Source of the DNA: Paraescarpia echinospica
Taxonomy: Eukaryota > Annelida > Polychaeta > Sabellida > Siboglinidae
Direction: 5' to 3'
Length of the DNA: 64,000 nucleotides
NCBI GenBank assembly: GCA_020002185.1
Contig: CM034532.1
Location: 48,697,074-48,761,073, forward strand
A program made the position numbers and the translations under genes. The notes below the pieces were generated by a model. The model was given only the letters and a program-made list of their open reading frames with translations. It had not been told where the DNA came from and did not search any database. The first letter of the stretch is position 1. The number at the start of each line of letters is the position of its first letter. This document shows positions 23,430 through 34,946 of the stretch, one piece after another.

Positions 23430-23433
23430 ATAA
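23430..23433. other. Empty integration site for the palindromic element
   Basis: Unit A reads TTTGTA-ATAA-CAAAATGTGCC. In unit B the same flanks surround palindromic elements as TTTGTA-TTAA...TTAA-CAAAATG (37,537 and 44,269). The pre-insertion target was therefore TTAA or a one-base variant, duplicated on insertion. Confidence 0.8.
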
Positions 23434-23755
23434 CAAAATGTGCCAATTCGTTGGGATCCCAGCCTCGTTTTCGATTTGAACGTATGTGTTGAAGGTTGCC
23501 GACTACTTGCAATAAAGGCACGGTTCCAAATTATGTTTCATCCAACATTTTAATACGTTAATAGTTTGTCTGGTGATATCACCAAAACTATATAAACACG
23601 TAGACACGAGCCAGTGTGTGTTAGTGGAATATGGCAGGGTTGATTTTCGCAAAATGAATTTTACATGAGACGAGAAAAAACGGAAGCTCGCCCAATACTA
23701 CATTCTGAAACAACTTGTACATACCATCTGATACCATTTAATAAGTGTATATGTT

Positions 23756-25610
23756 CTAGTGCACCAAACTTCTCAAATGTCAACTGCACTAATGTGGAAT
23801 CAAATCCCTTTATTGAGGTTCGTTTACCAAGTTTGGTGTTACATTTTCACTTCAATACGAACAAAGAGACGGCTGAGGCGAGTCATCTGCGAACACAAAC
23901 AATAATACTAATGTCAGCACAATCGTTTTAAAAGTAAATAAAACACAAACATCGTCCCAGTGAACTGTATGGCATCTAGGCACAAAGTAAGGGAGCAGAA
24001 CAATCACCATATCTTCAGAGAAAGAAGACAAGTGTCAGTCTTACAACAAAGGACGCAGTGATCATAAGACAAAACTGTAAATGTTTCCATATTTCTAAAG
24101 TAAGAACTATGTCAGTATTCTACCAAACATATTGTGATTGCAAATAATTGAGCACTCGATCAATCACAATCACAATATTTTATTGTCCCTTGGGAGGGAA
24201 ATTCATTTGGAGTGTAGAGCAGCATATTAAGACAAATAAAACAAATGTACATGCAATATAAACAATGTAAAAATAAAAAAGAATAAAAGTTATATCGGTT
24301 AAATAAATAAATAAGTTAAATATGTCATTGGCAACGGAGCAGCTTATATTAAACTGTCATGATATCAGTTGTACATACTACACACAGTATCAACAATGAT
24401 TACAAAAGATAAACAGCCTGCCAGTGTGATCTAACAATTTACAAATATAATAATGTCTAGGTATGAAAATGGAATTATTGCAACTTTTCACAATCCCAAC
24501 TATTTCCCTACACACAAGTCACAAACATTTGTTTATGAGAAACACAACATCTATAGTGAAATCGAATCACCACTCTTAATAATAACAACGCAACATTTAG
24601 GTCGAATAATATCATTAAATGACTAGTACGTGCAAAACATCAGTTGTAATATTGTTGTTTAGGTAACCATCCCGGTCCACACCCGTTAAGTCATAAATCA
24701 TCGCAACAAATAAAAATGTTCTCACGATACACAACCTCGTGGCAAGGACATTTTCATCGCGCTGCAGAAACGGTGTCGCACCGTAATTAAGCGCCACTAA
24801 AAGAAACTGCAAAGAACGGGGTCAAACTAAAATTGCGCTGTACTGAAACATTTCGTCTTGAAATATATGGTCGATTTTCAATTGTGCGCATGCGCGGTGC
24901 CCTATATGGATCATATTGAGTCACGTGCAAATTTCCCGGCAAGCTTACTGAAATATTCGGTCGTTGGATGTTGCAGCGTGCCCAGGTGACTGTAAGTTCC
25001 GAATGATATTGGAATTCCCATTTGCATTGGACTAATGTATTTTTTACATGTACACCTGCAGGGTTAGAGCTATGGTTGGACATTGTCGCCGTACCCATCT
25101 GATCTGTCATTCTGTGGCCCACACACGGATAGCCTAGGGCTAGGCTCTAGCGTGTTCACTGACACTGTCAGTGTCACTGACTGACACTTGCATGACATCC
25201 ATGCCCCCCCTCCCCGGCTGCAACACTTCTTCCACTTTATTTAGGTTTAGTCTTAGGCTTAGGCTGAGTTTGAGACTAGTCTTAATCTGATACTAAGACT
25301 GCCTGTTATGCCCGCAATGCCTATAACCTATGGCTATGTCATGGCTACAGCTATGGCCTATGCCATGGCTATGTCCCTATAGCTATGACATGGGCATAGG
25401 GACGTAGCCATGGGTTAGTTTCAGGGTTGTGGGTTAAGTTAAGGTTACGTTATCAACAACAATATTTTTGTTTTACCCAAGCCTCGACCTATAATTTATT
25501 ACCTTATATCATGACCATGGCTGTGTAGGGTACAGGCTGATGGCAATGGTTATACCTAAATTATGCAATTAAGGTCTAAGTCTATAAAGTTTAGCATACA
25601 CGACATAAAA
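23756..25610. other. First part of the 5.2-kb segment present only in unit A
   Basis: No gene recognised. At 44,595 unit B jumps from the equivalent of ~23,755 to ~28,985 at a GTATA/TATATA junction. Contains a TTTATTGTCCCTTGGGAGGG word (24,179) and CATAGC/CCATGG-rich simple sequence at 25,318-25,420. Confidence 0.45.
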
Positions 25611-25868
25611 GTAAAGGTAAGTTCTAAGCGCAGTGTCCGGACCAGTCCTCAGGACTGCTCAAGGCGCTTTACTCCCCTGGCAGACCTGTTCAATCGAACA
25701 CCATCTCAACTTCTGTGGGAAGCATCCAGCCACGCTGCAATTGATGCGCGAAGAGTAATCGTACACAAATATCCACCTCGGTCTATAGCCAGGTACTTAT
25801 TCATACATCTGAGTGAACTTATCGACACGGCAGCCCATGACTCTACCCCTGAGCCACTGCGCCCTACA
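25611..25868 (-). mobile_element. tRNA-derived SINE, copy 3 (degraded)
   Basis: Same body words as the copies at 17,395 and 18,030 (AGTCCTCAGGACTGCTCAAG, AGCCACGCTGCAATT, ATAGCCAGGTACT). The tRNA-like head is shortened by an internal deletion around 25,812-25,835. CATAGCCATGG-type simple sequence lies on both sides, so it probably inserted within that repeat. Confidence 0.75.
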
Positions 25869-27281
25869 TAGACATAGTCATAGCTGCCATAGCCAAGTCC
25901 AAGGCATAGCCATTGGCCATGGCATGTGCATAGGCATGGACATGGTTATTCTATAAGCATACCCATAGGCAGTCTATGCTATTTACACCTGACGACGATC
26001 AGCACGAACAGATAGATTTATATACAATGCAAGTGTAAATACAAACATAGTGCTACCTTAATTATTTCCAAATAACCTTTAGAAAGGCTAAACCTAACCC
26101 TACACTTCCCCCCTGGCATATGGAACAGTTACGCCTCATGTTTTTGGTGACCAATAATGGTTAGCTAGTCCGCCAATTTAACATTGACCGTGACAGTGTG
26201 AATAGTCGGTCCAAAAACTAAAATGCTATAAGTTATTGTACTGTACACATAACTATTGAGCCAGAATATGGTTATAGTATACTATAGCTTGTAGTAATAC
26301 TATTTGCCATGTTGCCCATGACATGGCATACCCATGTGTAGGGTTGGCGATTTAAATCAAGCTGATTTAAATCACGATTGAATGTTTCGTCTAAGTACTG
26401 AAACCTTGTGCGCATATGACTTCTGCGCCGACCAGATATTTCAACGACGAAGCGTTTTGTTAAAACATAATTCATTGTGCTTTATTTGTTCTATACCTTC
26501 CTTTCTTTTTTTATAACCTTTCGGTTTTGATGCATTGCTCATAGACAAGGGTATTTATCTATGAATTTATTGCTGACACATTTCACATGTTTTAGGTTGC
26601 GGCAGGCATGCGAGACCACAACACAAACATCGTGATATCTGGTGCCAGACAATTTGAGAAAATTGTCATCTCTGTAAGTTACAAGAATAAGGATAAGTGA
26701 TCTAATGGCAGTCGTTACTTTGTTTAACTCAGTGCATTACGTCTTACTAGCACCTGGATTGTGAAGCTTTTAAGGTGAAAGTAGAAGATATATGCTTATT
26801 ATATAATATCGCTACAATCTTTTAAAAGTGCTGTCTCTATACAATGGCTCGTCAAATCTAACGTTCTTTTGCGCCGAACTCTGTACTATTTTTAAAATAG
26901 CCTATTTTAATTTCATAGTCAGAATAATGAAGGTGCACGAGCGGATGCAAAAATCTGCATTTCATTGACATATCACTAACTTCAAGTAACAAATTCATTA
27001 AGCAACACATTTGTAAGGGAGGTGTTATTCTAACACTGATTCCTTGGAGACTACTTGTTCGATTTAAATAATGCAAATGGGAAATAGTGCAGTTTTGTTA
27101 TGTGTTAATTGTATGTATCTTCTGTATCAGGCTGTACATGATTTCTGTTTACATATGTTATTCATTCCATTGTAGTGCATCGTACAAGAGGCTTGTTATA
27201 GAGCCGTTTCTGTTTGGGCGAACCCTTGAAGCCCTCGGCCTGAACGAAGAACAAGCCAATGCAATTGTAGGTTAGGCAGGT
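25869..27281. other. Simple repeat and two weak exon candidates
   Basis: CATAGCCATGG-rich sequence continues to ~25,985. Two intervals have splice-like borders: 26,596-26,673 (TTTTAG| ... |GTAAGT, 26 open codons) and 27,189-27,270 (ACAAG| ... |GTTAGG), readable in one frame. Their translations resemble ordinary protein, but I do not recognise a family, and intron-exon support is minimal. Confidence 0.25.
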
Positions 27282-27410
27282 GTGACACCGTCAAGGAATC
27301 TTCAACGTGGTGTTGGCCCACAAGACATTGGGGTCCGGCCTCGCTGGAAGTCGATTACACAGAGCCTCGCTTCCGATCTCCGATCAAAACAAAATGGCTC
27401 AGTGACGTTA

Positions 27411-27877
27411 TCGTGGAACGGACTGGCCACGTGTCATTCAGTCCACGTTCGCCTCAAGGATGGGAGAGTAGTGCGTAGACTCATTGACCATGTGAGGAGT
27501 CATTGTGTGATTGGTGACAGCTCGGTGCCGGAGAAGACGATGGGAGAGTAGTGCGTAGACACATTGACCATGTGAGGAGTCATTGTGTGATTGGTGATAG
27601 CTCGGTGCCGGAGAAGACATCATCTTCTGAACTGCCTCTTGAATTGTCTCCCAAACTGCCTCCGGAGGAACCTGTTCATGCAGAACTGTCTGACGTACCG
27701 CTTGTCGTACCACGTGACGTACCGCCTGACATACCACATGACGTACCACGTGACGTACCGCATGACGTAACTCAGCCAGATATGGAATCTCCCCACACAT
27801 CTGAACAGAACTGTACAACCAGTGCAACTCTTTGTAGATCAGGAAGAAACCGCAGAACACCTGAGAAACTGAACTGA
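27411..27877 (+). pseudogene. C-terminal tail of a Ty3/gypsy-type pol polyprotein (relic)
   Basis: The reading SVHVRLKDGRVVRR-IDHVRSH, a Ser/Pro/Glu-rich linker and a terminal CRSGRNRRTPEKLN match the usual end of gypsy integrases (chromodomain-like GPxSYxV..DGRVxRRHxD, then RRSxRxRxPP). An 80-bp tandem duplication (27,459-27,538 and 27,539-27,618) repeats the DGRVVRR..PEKT block and shifts the frame, causing a stop at ~27,549. No protease, RT or catalytic integrase part is visible upstream and no LTRs were recognised. The family call rests on the short C-terminal pattern. Confidence 0.5.
27459..27618 (+). repeat. 80-bp tandem duplication
   Basis: TGGGAGAGTAGTGCGTAGAC starts at 27,461 and 27,541, followed by the same sequence with two changes. 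The 80-bp period is not a multiple of three. Confidence 0.9.
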
Positions 27878-29114
27878 TGAAGTGACATTCACGATCACTC
27901 GTAAGAAAGTGATTGGAAAAGAAATTGTGAACGTTGGTAGTGGCATGTTGAATAACTTTAGTTAGAACTGAACGTTTGGTATAGATATGCTTTTAGTTAA
28001 TCATTATTCTTGTTGAGTACTAGAACTCCACGAACATTGCGTTAGAGAACTCCAGGGACATTGAGTTATAACACTATAAGGACACTGAGTCATATTTGTT
28101 TAGCAAACCAGTTATACTATTATAATCAAGATGGTGTGCATGAATAAACTGTGTGACAATTGATTTGACGTTTACATCTACTCAATTAATGCACTCACAA
28201 TCTAGGCTAAATATGATCAAATCTAAACATGTATCATTGGGCATAATAATAAAATTATTATGATTACAGGTAGATTAGATTTATGAAAGCAATTTTTTAT
28301 AAATTGTTCACATTCATTCATGACTAATACATACACATATTCTCTCCCAATTCAATTGTCAGTACAAAACAAACACCATCAGACGGTGAATCTATACATT
28401 TTGCCCAGTATAGTAATTATAATATCCTAATAGTAATACTATCCTTAGTAAATTCATTATTTGTTATTATTATCAAAATTATTTGCTGCATGCAGCCTAC
28501 AACTTTTAACTTAACTATGCACAATCGTGTGCATAATTACAGTTATCAACTTATAATGAACACGAACTATATAACAGCAAAAAACAGTCGTTCCCATATT
28601 CTTAAATGCATTGCAGTGACATTGGCCCCAATTAATTATTCATGCATTAATAACACAGTTCATGTATGATATTATCAAAAGCAAGCTTGCATTCACAGCG
28701 ATAACTGGCAATGTAACAGTTAAATGTTTCAGACCAAACGTTTCGTGTATGTAGCCTAATGAAATATTTGGTATATTTGTTTCCTCTCGTGCGTTTCATC
28801 AATACACAATACGTAAAGGTCATAGGTCAAAATCTACCAAATATTTCAGCGACCAAATGTTTCGCTTAAGTAATGAAATATTCGGTTATCTATTTCCGCT
28901 CGTGCGCATACGACTTCTGCGCCGACCAGATATTTCAACGACGAAATGTTTCGCTACAGCGCCACTAAGAGAAAGAACGCCCTAGTACATATATATTACT
29001 GTTATCGACATTGTTAACAAAGGCTAAACTTGACGCAGGGCACGCGCTTAACATTGATTGTAGGTTAACCGTAACGCAGTGGATCCGCCAATTTCATTCA
29101 CTAACACGGAACAC
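27878..29114. other. AT-rich stretch with a scattered ATTTCG motif
   Basis: No gene. Between ~28,728 and 28,975 words of the type GACCAAATATTTCAGCGACC and CGACGAAATGTTTCG recur. Related words occur at 26,407-26,460 and, inverted, at 24,825-24,895, suggesting a degraded small repeat family. Confidence 0.4.
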
Positions 29115-29235
29115 TCCTGGCAGAAAAGATCATCGCAGAAGAACAGGCGGGTTTTCGAACAGGACGTAGGACCAGTGAACACATCTTCAATCTTAGAACC
29201 CTTTGCGAGAAACATCTGCACCATGTACTTTCATA
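29115..29235 (+). pseudogene. LINE-A reverse transcriptase fragment, part 1
   Basis: Translates as AEKIIAEEQAGFRTGRRTSE then IFNLRTLCEKHLHH, the RT motif just before the catalytic A block in endonuclease-RT LINEs of the L1/RTE-like grade. It continues at 33,384 after an inserted CR1/L2-like element; TTCATA (29,230-29,235 and 33,384-33,389) is the duplicated target. Confidence 0.75.
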
Positions 29236-29535
29236 AGATAATATCTGTGTAAGCCAGAACTTGCTAGATATTTTGATTAGGTAGCATTGTTGTTAACATT
29301 AAGCAAGGGCGAAAGTCGGGCGGCGTAACCTAAATAAAAATAGCAGCCTAACGTAACGTAATTGATTGTATTTAAATTAGGTCACTACCGGTAATGTTAG
29401 CGTTCGTGATAGGATAAATAGTCGGCTGTGTAATTGAAATCTGTAACATAAAGTGTGCTGTAGTACACAGGAAACAGTCTTTATAAAGACTAAGTAGTAA
29501 GTTAGTTAAGTTATTAAATAAATTCTGATAGGGAT

Positions 29536-30757
29536 ATGGCGCCTTGCAAGCGGCAAGTCAAAGCAAAGCGACACTTGGTGTGCGATCACTGCCACAGCTG
29601 GGTAGATTTTGCATTGTGCGGCTGTGGGAAGTCATGGGCAGAAACCATGGAGGAAGGATTCACCTTTCAGTGCATTGGGTGTTGGAAGGTGGAGTGTCTG
29701 CAGAAGGAGATAGTTAGGTTGACATATATTGTGAAAGGAATGGAGATGGGAATTAGCAAGGAGACAGGTCGAATGGAGAGAGACGACAGGGAGAGAGGTG
29801 AGAATACTGCAAGACTGAAGGAGAGTAGCAGTGGCAATAAAACTGAGGAAAGGAGATTGAGAGGAGGAAAGGTAATTGGAGGGGAAGAAATTGGAAAATC
29901 GACGACATAAAAACGTGACAAGCGTGAAGGTGACAGGGGAGAAAGTGACCGTAGAGCAGGAGGGAGGGAAGATGGGACGGGGGAGGAGAGAAGAAAATGA
30001 GATGGGAGGAAAGATGAAGGGACGAAAGGAAGTGAGAGCAAATGTGATAGAAGAGAAGTCGATAAAAGGGACGCTGACAGGAGGAAAGGTGACAAGAGAA
30101 AAGGCGACAGGAAAGAATGGATCGGAGGAGAATGTGACAGGAGAGAAGATGACAGGGGGAAAAGACAACAACCAGACAGATGCAAACCGAAGAAGGAGCT
30201 ACTCTAAGGCAGTAATTGAGGGGGCAATGAGGAAAGAGAGGGTGTTTAAGGGTGACTCCATTATGAGAAAGACGGACAAGACACTGAGCGAGGGGAAGGA
30301 CGTCATTGTTTGTCTACCGGGAGCTAGGATTGAACACGTGACTGACAGGGTAGAGAAGATATTGGGACATGGCAAGGGAGGGTCTATACTGGTACATGTG
30401 GGAACAAATAATGCAGATAGGGAGGGAACAACTGGGATAGTACAGAAGTATAGACAGTTAGTGAGGAAGGTAAAGAAGACAAGAGTTGAACAGATTATTC
30501 TGTCAGGAATGTTGCCAGTAATGGGAGGAAGGGGAGCAACGTATAGAAACTGCAAGAGGATTGTGATCAACGCACTAGTTGAGCAGATGTGTGAAGAAGA
30601 GGGGGTCGGATTCGTAGATTTATGGGGATACTTTGTTGGGAGTGAAGATATGTACATGAGAGATGGCCTTCATCGAAGTGGAAAGGGTGCAGCAATTTTC
30701 TCAGATAACCTGCTGCGATCTGTTGACAGTGGGACAGGTTGCATTTATTTAAACTAG
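29536..30757 (+). pseudogene. CR1/L2 ORF1: zinc finger plus SGNH esterase
   Basis: The N-terminal frame (29,536-29,910) has a PHD-like finger with Cys at residues 16, 19, 28, 30, 46, 49 and 54. The second frame (29,876-30,757; 293 codons) has a Lys/Glu/Gly/Thr-rich linker with repeated VTGEK-type words, then an esterase domain: GDS at 126-128, GTNN at 176-179 and DGLH at 263-266, which are the Ser, Asn and Asp/His blocks of SGNH hydrolases. CR1 and L2 ORF1 proteins are known to combine such a finger with an esterase. The frames are offset by a single frameshift in the overlap (29,876-29,910), so the fused protein is broken, though the esterase half remains fully open with all catalytic residues. 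Confidence 0.85.
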
Positions 30758-30839
30758 ATTCGCAGGGGGACTCACAGAAAATCCTGAAACTGGAGGCATA
30801 AATAAAGACAGCACAAATAAATCAGCAAAGAATAGTCTA

Positions 30840-33281
30840 AAAAACTCTTCTGAAGCTGGATATAAATGTGTTTGTTTAAATGCAAGGAGTATAGTAAACA
30901 AAACAAATTAACTAAACATTATGGTAGAAGATATTGACCCTCACATAATAGGTATAACCGAATCATAGACCCCCACCGATATATCAGGGACTGACAGGAT
31001 ATGTAATGTTTACGAAAGATAGAATAGGAAGAAAGGGAGGTGGAGTTATTTTATATATTCAAGAATCTATCTAGGCTTATGAAATAAAATTAGAAAGAGA
31101 AGCAGATTGCGAAGAAGCTGTTTGGTGTAACATAGTTACAGGACTTAACGTTAACAGTTGGGTTAGTTTGTCGAAGTCCAAACATAAGCATAGAAGAGAA
31201 TTAAAAATTACAAAACGCTATAAGGGAAGTAAGCAAACGGGACTGTATTAGTATGGGGGATTTTAACCACGGGCATATACAATGGAAATCTCTACAGAGT
31301 ATGGGGAGTGAGGACCACAAGTTTTTAGTTTAGTTCAAGATACTTTCCTTTCTAAACATGTGCTAGAACCAACCAGAGGTGAGAATGTGTTAGACATAGT
31401 ATTGTCCTCACATAATGAATTAGTTGACAATGTCAAGATATGTGAGCCACTGGGGAGTAGTGATCACAACCAGATACATTTTACCATCAAAGTAAAATCA
31501 GAAAGGAATAGTAAAAAGCGGTATAAGAGAAATTTCCACAAAGGAAGGTGTAAGGACATCAGGAAATATTTTGCAAAGATAGACTGGAATAACACACTGA
31601 AAAATAAGACAGCAACAGAATGCTGGAATATATTAAAGAGTGAAATTTCAAAAAACAAGGGAAACGGTCCAAAAAAAAACACTTATCGAAAGAAGCCTTT
31701 AGAAAAATTAAGTATAAACAAATGATGTGGAAGTCATATAGATGTACTGGAAATGTTGAAGACTACAACAGTTATAAAGAAGCACTTAACCAAGCTACAG
31801 CTGAAATTATAAATTCAAGTATGTTCGAAGCAAACAGAACGTTCAAGATAAGGTCGGTCCTCTAGAAGATAGTGCTGGAAATATAATATCCGAGGAATTC
31901 TTAATGGCAGAAGACCTGAATGAATACTTTAGTTCAGTGTTTACCAGAGAAAACATTAGTTCATTGCCAGTTCCAGAGGCTAAGTTCAATGGTAACTAAG
32001 AAACAGTTTTCAATTTGTCTTTAGAAGAGGGAGTGGTTCCTTTAGAATGGAAAGAGGCAAACATTATACCGTTATTTTAAAAAGGTTCGAGAAACAAGTC
32101 AGATTTTCTTGTTAAACATAACTTGATAAACCCATCTCAACATGGGTTTTTAAAGCGAGGTCATGCTTAACATATATGTTGTGTTTTTTGGAAAACATCA
32201 CTACGTGGGTAGATGAGGGATCACCAGTAGATATCATCTACTTAGATTTTCAAAATGCTTTCGACAAAGTACCACATCAAAGATTACTGCTTAAACTAAA
32301 GGCCCATGGCATAGGAAATGGTATAATAAACTGGGTAAAAATTCTTTTGATGGGGAGGCTTCAAATTGGAAATCGGTATTGAGTGGGGTACCACAGGGAT
32401 CAGTACTAAGACCTATATTATTCTTAATATATATCAACGATTTGGATGATGAATAACAAGCAAGGTGTTGAAATTTGCGGATGATACAAAAGTGTTTAGA
32501 AGGATTAAAAGTGATGGAGATAGACAACATTTATAAGATGATCTTGACAAGTTGATCAAATGGTCTGAAAAGTGGCAAATGCTGTTCAATTCTGGGAAAT
32601 GTAAATGTCTCCACGCAGGACATGGGAACGAAGAGGTAGAATATACAATGGGGGGTACTGTACTAAGTACTACTGTAAAAGAAAAGGACTTAGGGTTAAC
32701 CATTAGTGCTGATATGAAGGTTTCAGAGCAGTGCGGAATTGCAACTTCAAAGGGAAATCAAATCCTTGGATTAATTAGGCGAAACAAAACGTATAAGGAA
32801 AAAGAGCTAATAATACCGCTGTACAAAACAATAGTTAGGCCTCATTTAGAATATTGTATTCAAGCGTAGAGGCCATATCACAGGAAGGACATGTATATGC
32901 TAGAAAGAGTGCAGAGGAGAGCAACTAAAATGATTCCAAAACTGAGGGATCTTAGTTACGAAATACACCTAAAAAATGCGGCTTAACAAACAATCTCTTA
33001 ACAGGTTGAGAGGAGATCAGATAGAAGTGTTTAAAATAATGAATGATTATGAAAATATTTATAGAAATATTTTTTTCTCAGTTAAGAAAGATAGAAGGAC
33101 TATAGGACATGAAGTTACATTAGCAAAGGAGCAGTGTAGATTAGATATAAGAAAGTTATCATTTTCACAATGGAATGTAAATGAATGGAACAGATTACCT
33201 GCTGATTGTGTAGGTGTTAGTAGCGTGAAAATGTTTAAAAATAAAATCGACACATACCTCAGAAGGGCGGGATACACATAG
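30840..33281 (+). pseudogene. CR1/L2 ORF2 endonuclease-RT, decayed
   Basis: Starts with an APE endonuclease N-terminus (CVCLNARSIVNK, then ITES), followed by stops and frameshifts. Open pieces: 31,360-31,725 with NVLDIVLSS and GSSDHNQIHF (the SDH endonuclease motif); 32,176-32,382 with YLDFQNAFDKVPH (RT block A); SGVPQGSV around 32,380-32,402; a disrupted FADD near 32,477; 32,552-32,869 with KWQMLFNSGKC and HLEYCIQA; 32,976-33,281 to the C-terminus. About 300 bp between the endonuclease and RT block A (after ~31,995) is missing compared with the relative at 47,354-47,719. Inactive. Confidence 0.85.
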
Positions 33282-33383
33282 ACAAAAGGGTCGGACTCTC
33301 AATAAGCCAAAGGGCTTCCTTGTCTACCTGCCACCTAGAGTTAATTCTCTTGGTGGCAATCTTGTTAAATCTTGTTAAATGTC

Positions 33384-33920
33384 TTCATACACTTTAAGAA
33401 GGTCTTTGATAGGGTATGGCATGCGGCCCTATGGGTGACCATGAGGAAGTGCAACATTGGCTCCAATCTTGTCCGAACCATTGAACAACTAAATGACAAG
33501 GCCACCAGTGCAGTCATCTTCAACGGCAGCATAGGCGACTGGTTTCAAACAACAGTGGGAGTTCGATAAGGATGCCTACTATCACCAACCTTCTTCAACA
33601 TCTTTCTGAAAAGGATCATGAATGATGCCTTGGAAAACCATCAAGGCACTGTCAGCATTAGAGGCAAGACAATCACCAACCTTCGCTTCCCTGATGACAT
33701 CGACGGTCTAGCAGTAGAAGAACAAGAACTAGTCAACTTGGTGGAGTGTCTCGACAAAACCTCTACAGCATACGGCATGGAGATCAGTGCCAAAAAGACC
33801 AAACTGTTAACAAACAACACACAAGGCAACAACACAGAGGTCAAAGTTAACGGACAGAGACTTGAAACATTAACAAGCTTGAAGTACTTGGAATCAATCA
33901 TCACAGACGAGGGTTCCAAA
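33384..33920 (+). pseudogene. LINE-A reverse transcriptase fragment, part 2
   Basis: Continues part 1: FIHFKKVFDRVWHAALW (RT block A), GCLLSP after a stop (33,567), then NLRFPDDIDGLA, where the catalytic motif is FPDD instead of FADD, i.e. a substituted residue. It breaks off at 33,920 against the right half of a palindromic element. The homologous stretch at 49,138 keeps FADD. Confidence 0.8.
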
Positions 33921-34502
33921 CCTCGTTCATATAGCAATTGTCTAGTGATATTATGAGAATAAACAACGCTACTCTCTGTAGCTGGATACCATATATGTTT
34001 GTTATGTATGTTTATTGGTGTAGATAATCTACGGTGGGTTGTAATTGATATAATTATTCTGAAAACGAGCCGAAGCTCCGCGAAACCTCGCCGGCTTGTA
34101 TTAGTTGTAGGCCCATTCGGATTCATTGTTTTGACAAAAATTGGATTCATGTGGAATCGTAAGAAAACTTCTTGTTTCTCTATGATGACCAATGCGGAAT
34201 ATCGCATAATAACTCATTCTGACGCTCGTTTCCACCCAAAAGCTATCTTGTAAACATGCTCTGAATGCATGCAAGGGGTCGGCCTGATGCGAGTATATGT
34301 CGTCTGTGACGTCACATCTCGGCAACCCGAAAAGCGCACCAGAAATATGCATATTCGAAAAAGTCCGGATGCGCAGCATAAACTGTGAAATTTCTAATTC
34401 ATTGAATTTTTGTTTTGTTTTGCTTGGTGGACATGAAACATATAGCAGGATGCAATATAATATGAATTAAAGCAATATATTATGTGTTTTTATTTCCTTT
34501 AA
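33921..34502. mobile_element. Palindromic TTAA element, copy 3 (right-half fragment)
   Basis: Matches 18,770-19,347 base for base apart from scattered changes, ends TTAA at 34,499-34,502 and contains the CRE-like site near 34,308. The centre and tRNA-like block are missing, cut by the LINE-A fragment. This is the left edge of segmental-duplication unit B. Confidence 0.8.
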
Positions 34503-34874
34503 TTAAAATTAGTTAGTACAATCTCTGTCTACATGCCGTCAGCGACAGACAAGTTACCTGTACAATCTCTGTCTACATATGACTGCCTTTTTTCCCCGGG
34601 CAACGCCGGGTCACAATATTTGGAGAATATTATGCTCTATTTTTCATGCTGATGATGATAAGGAGGTAAACAATCCGAGAGACAATATAACGTGCCTGGG
34701 TATGTTGATTAAAGAATATATTTGTTAAGGCTTCGATAAGGACGGACTCAAAAGCGGCACCCGTTTTCACCCGGAAACAAACCGAATATGAGTTGCCTCT
34801 ACCCGATGTCCACGAGACGAACACTTTACGTAAAATTTGAAAACGAACACATTTTGATGTTAGGAACAAAAAGT

Positions 34875-34946
34875 TGCGTCAGCCGGGAGTCGAACCCGGA
34901 TCGACTGCTTGGAAGGCAACCATGCTAACCGTTACACCACTGACGC
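34875..34946 (-). tRNA. tRNA-Gly(TCC), unit B copy
   Basis: Identical in the tRNA body to 19,762-19,833: paired acceptor, TCC anticodon, intact GGTTCGACTCC B box. A T5 run follows on the minus strand. Flanks differ slightly from unit A while the tRNA does not, consistent with selection or recent duplication. Confidence 0.93.

Larger units (their letters stand above)
21213..23755. other. Non-coding part of unit A
   Basis: Matches 35,579-37,536 and, past the transposon site, 44,266-44,590. No gene recognised. Contains the CCCTA..CAAGGGT motif cluster and the empty transposon site, listed separately. Confidence 0.5.
18770..29045 (+). repeat. Segmental duplication, unit A
   Basis: Colinear with unit B (33,921-44,647) over the right half of a palindromic element, the tRNA-Gly, the tract at 20,040-20,424 and 21,213-23,755, and again 28,985-29,045. 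Differences: 20,424-21,212, ~22,735-23,005 and 23,755-28,985 occur only here; palindromic elements and a LINE occur only in unit B. Confidence 0.8.
29236..33383 (+). mobile_element. Full-length CR1/L2-like LINE, degraded
   Basis: 4.15 kb between TTCATA target-site duplications: ~300-bp leader, ORF1 (29,536-30,757), ORF2 (~30,840-33,281) and a 3' end of repeated AATCTTGTTA words rather than poly(A). Short repeated 3' tails are typical of CR1/L2 elements. A 5'-truncated relative lies on the minus strand at 46,037-47,903 with the same tail. Confidence 0.85.

Noticed and set aside
29632..30657. Long minus-strand Ser/Pro/Leu-rich ORFs
   Set aside because: Antisense shadows of the purine-rich CR1/L2 ORF1.
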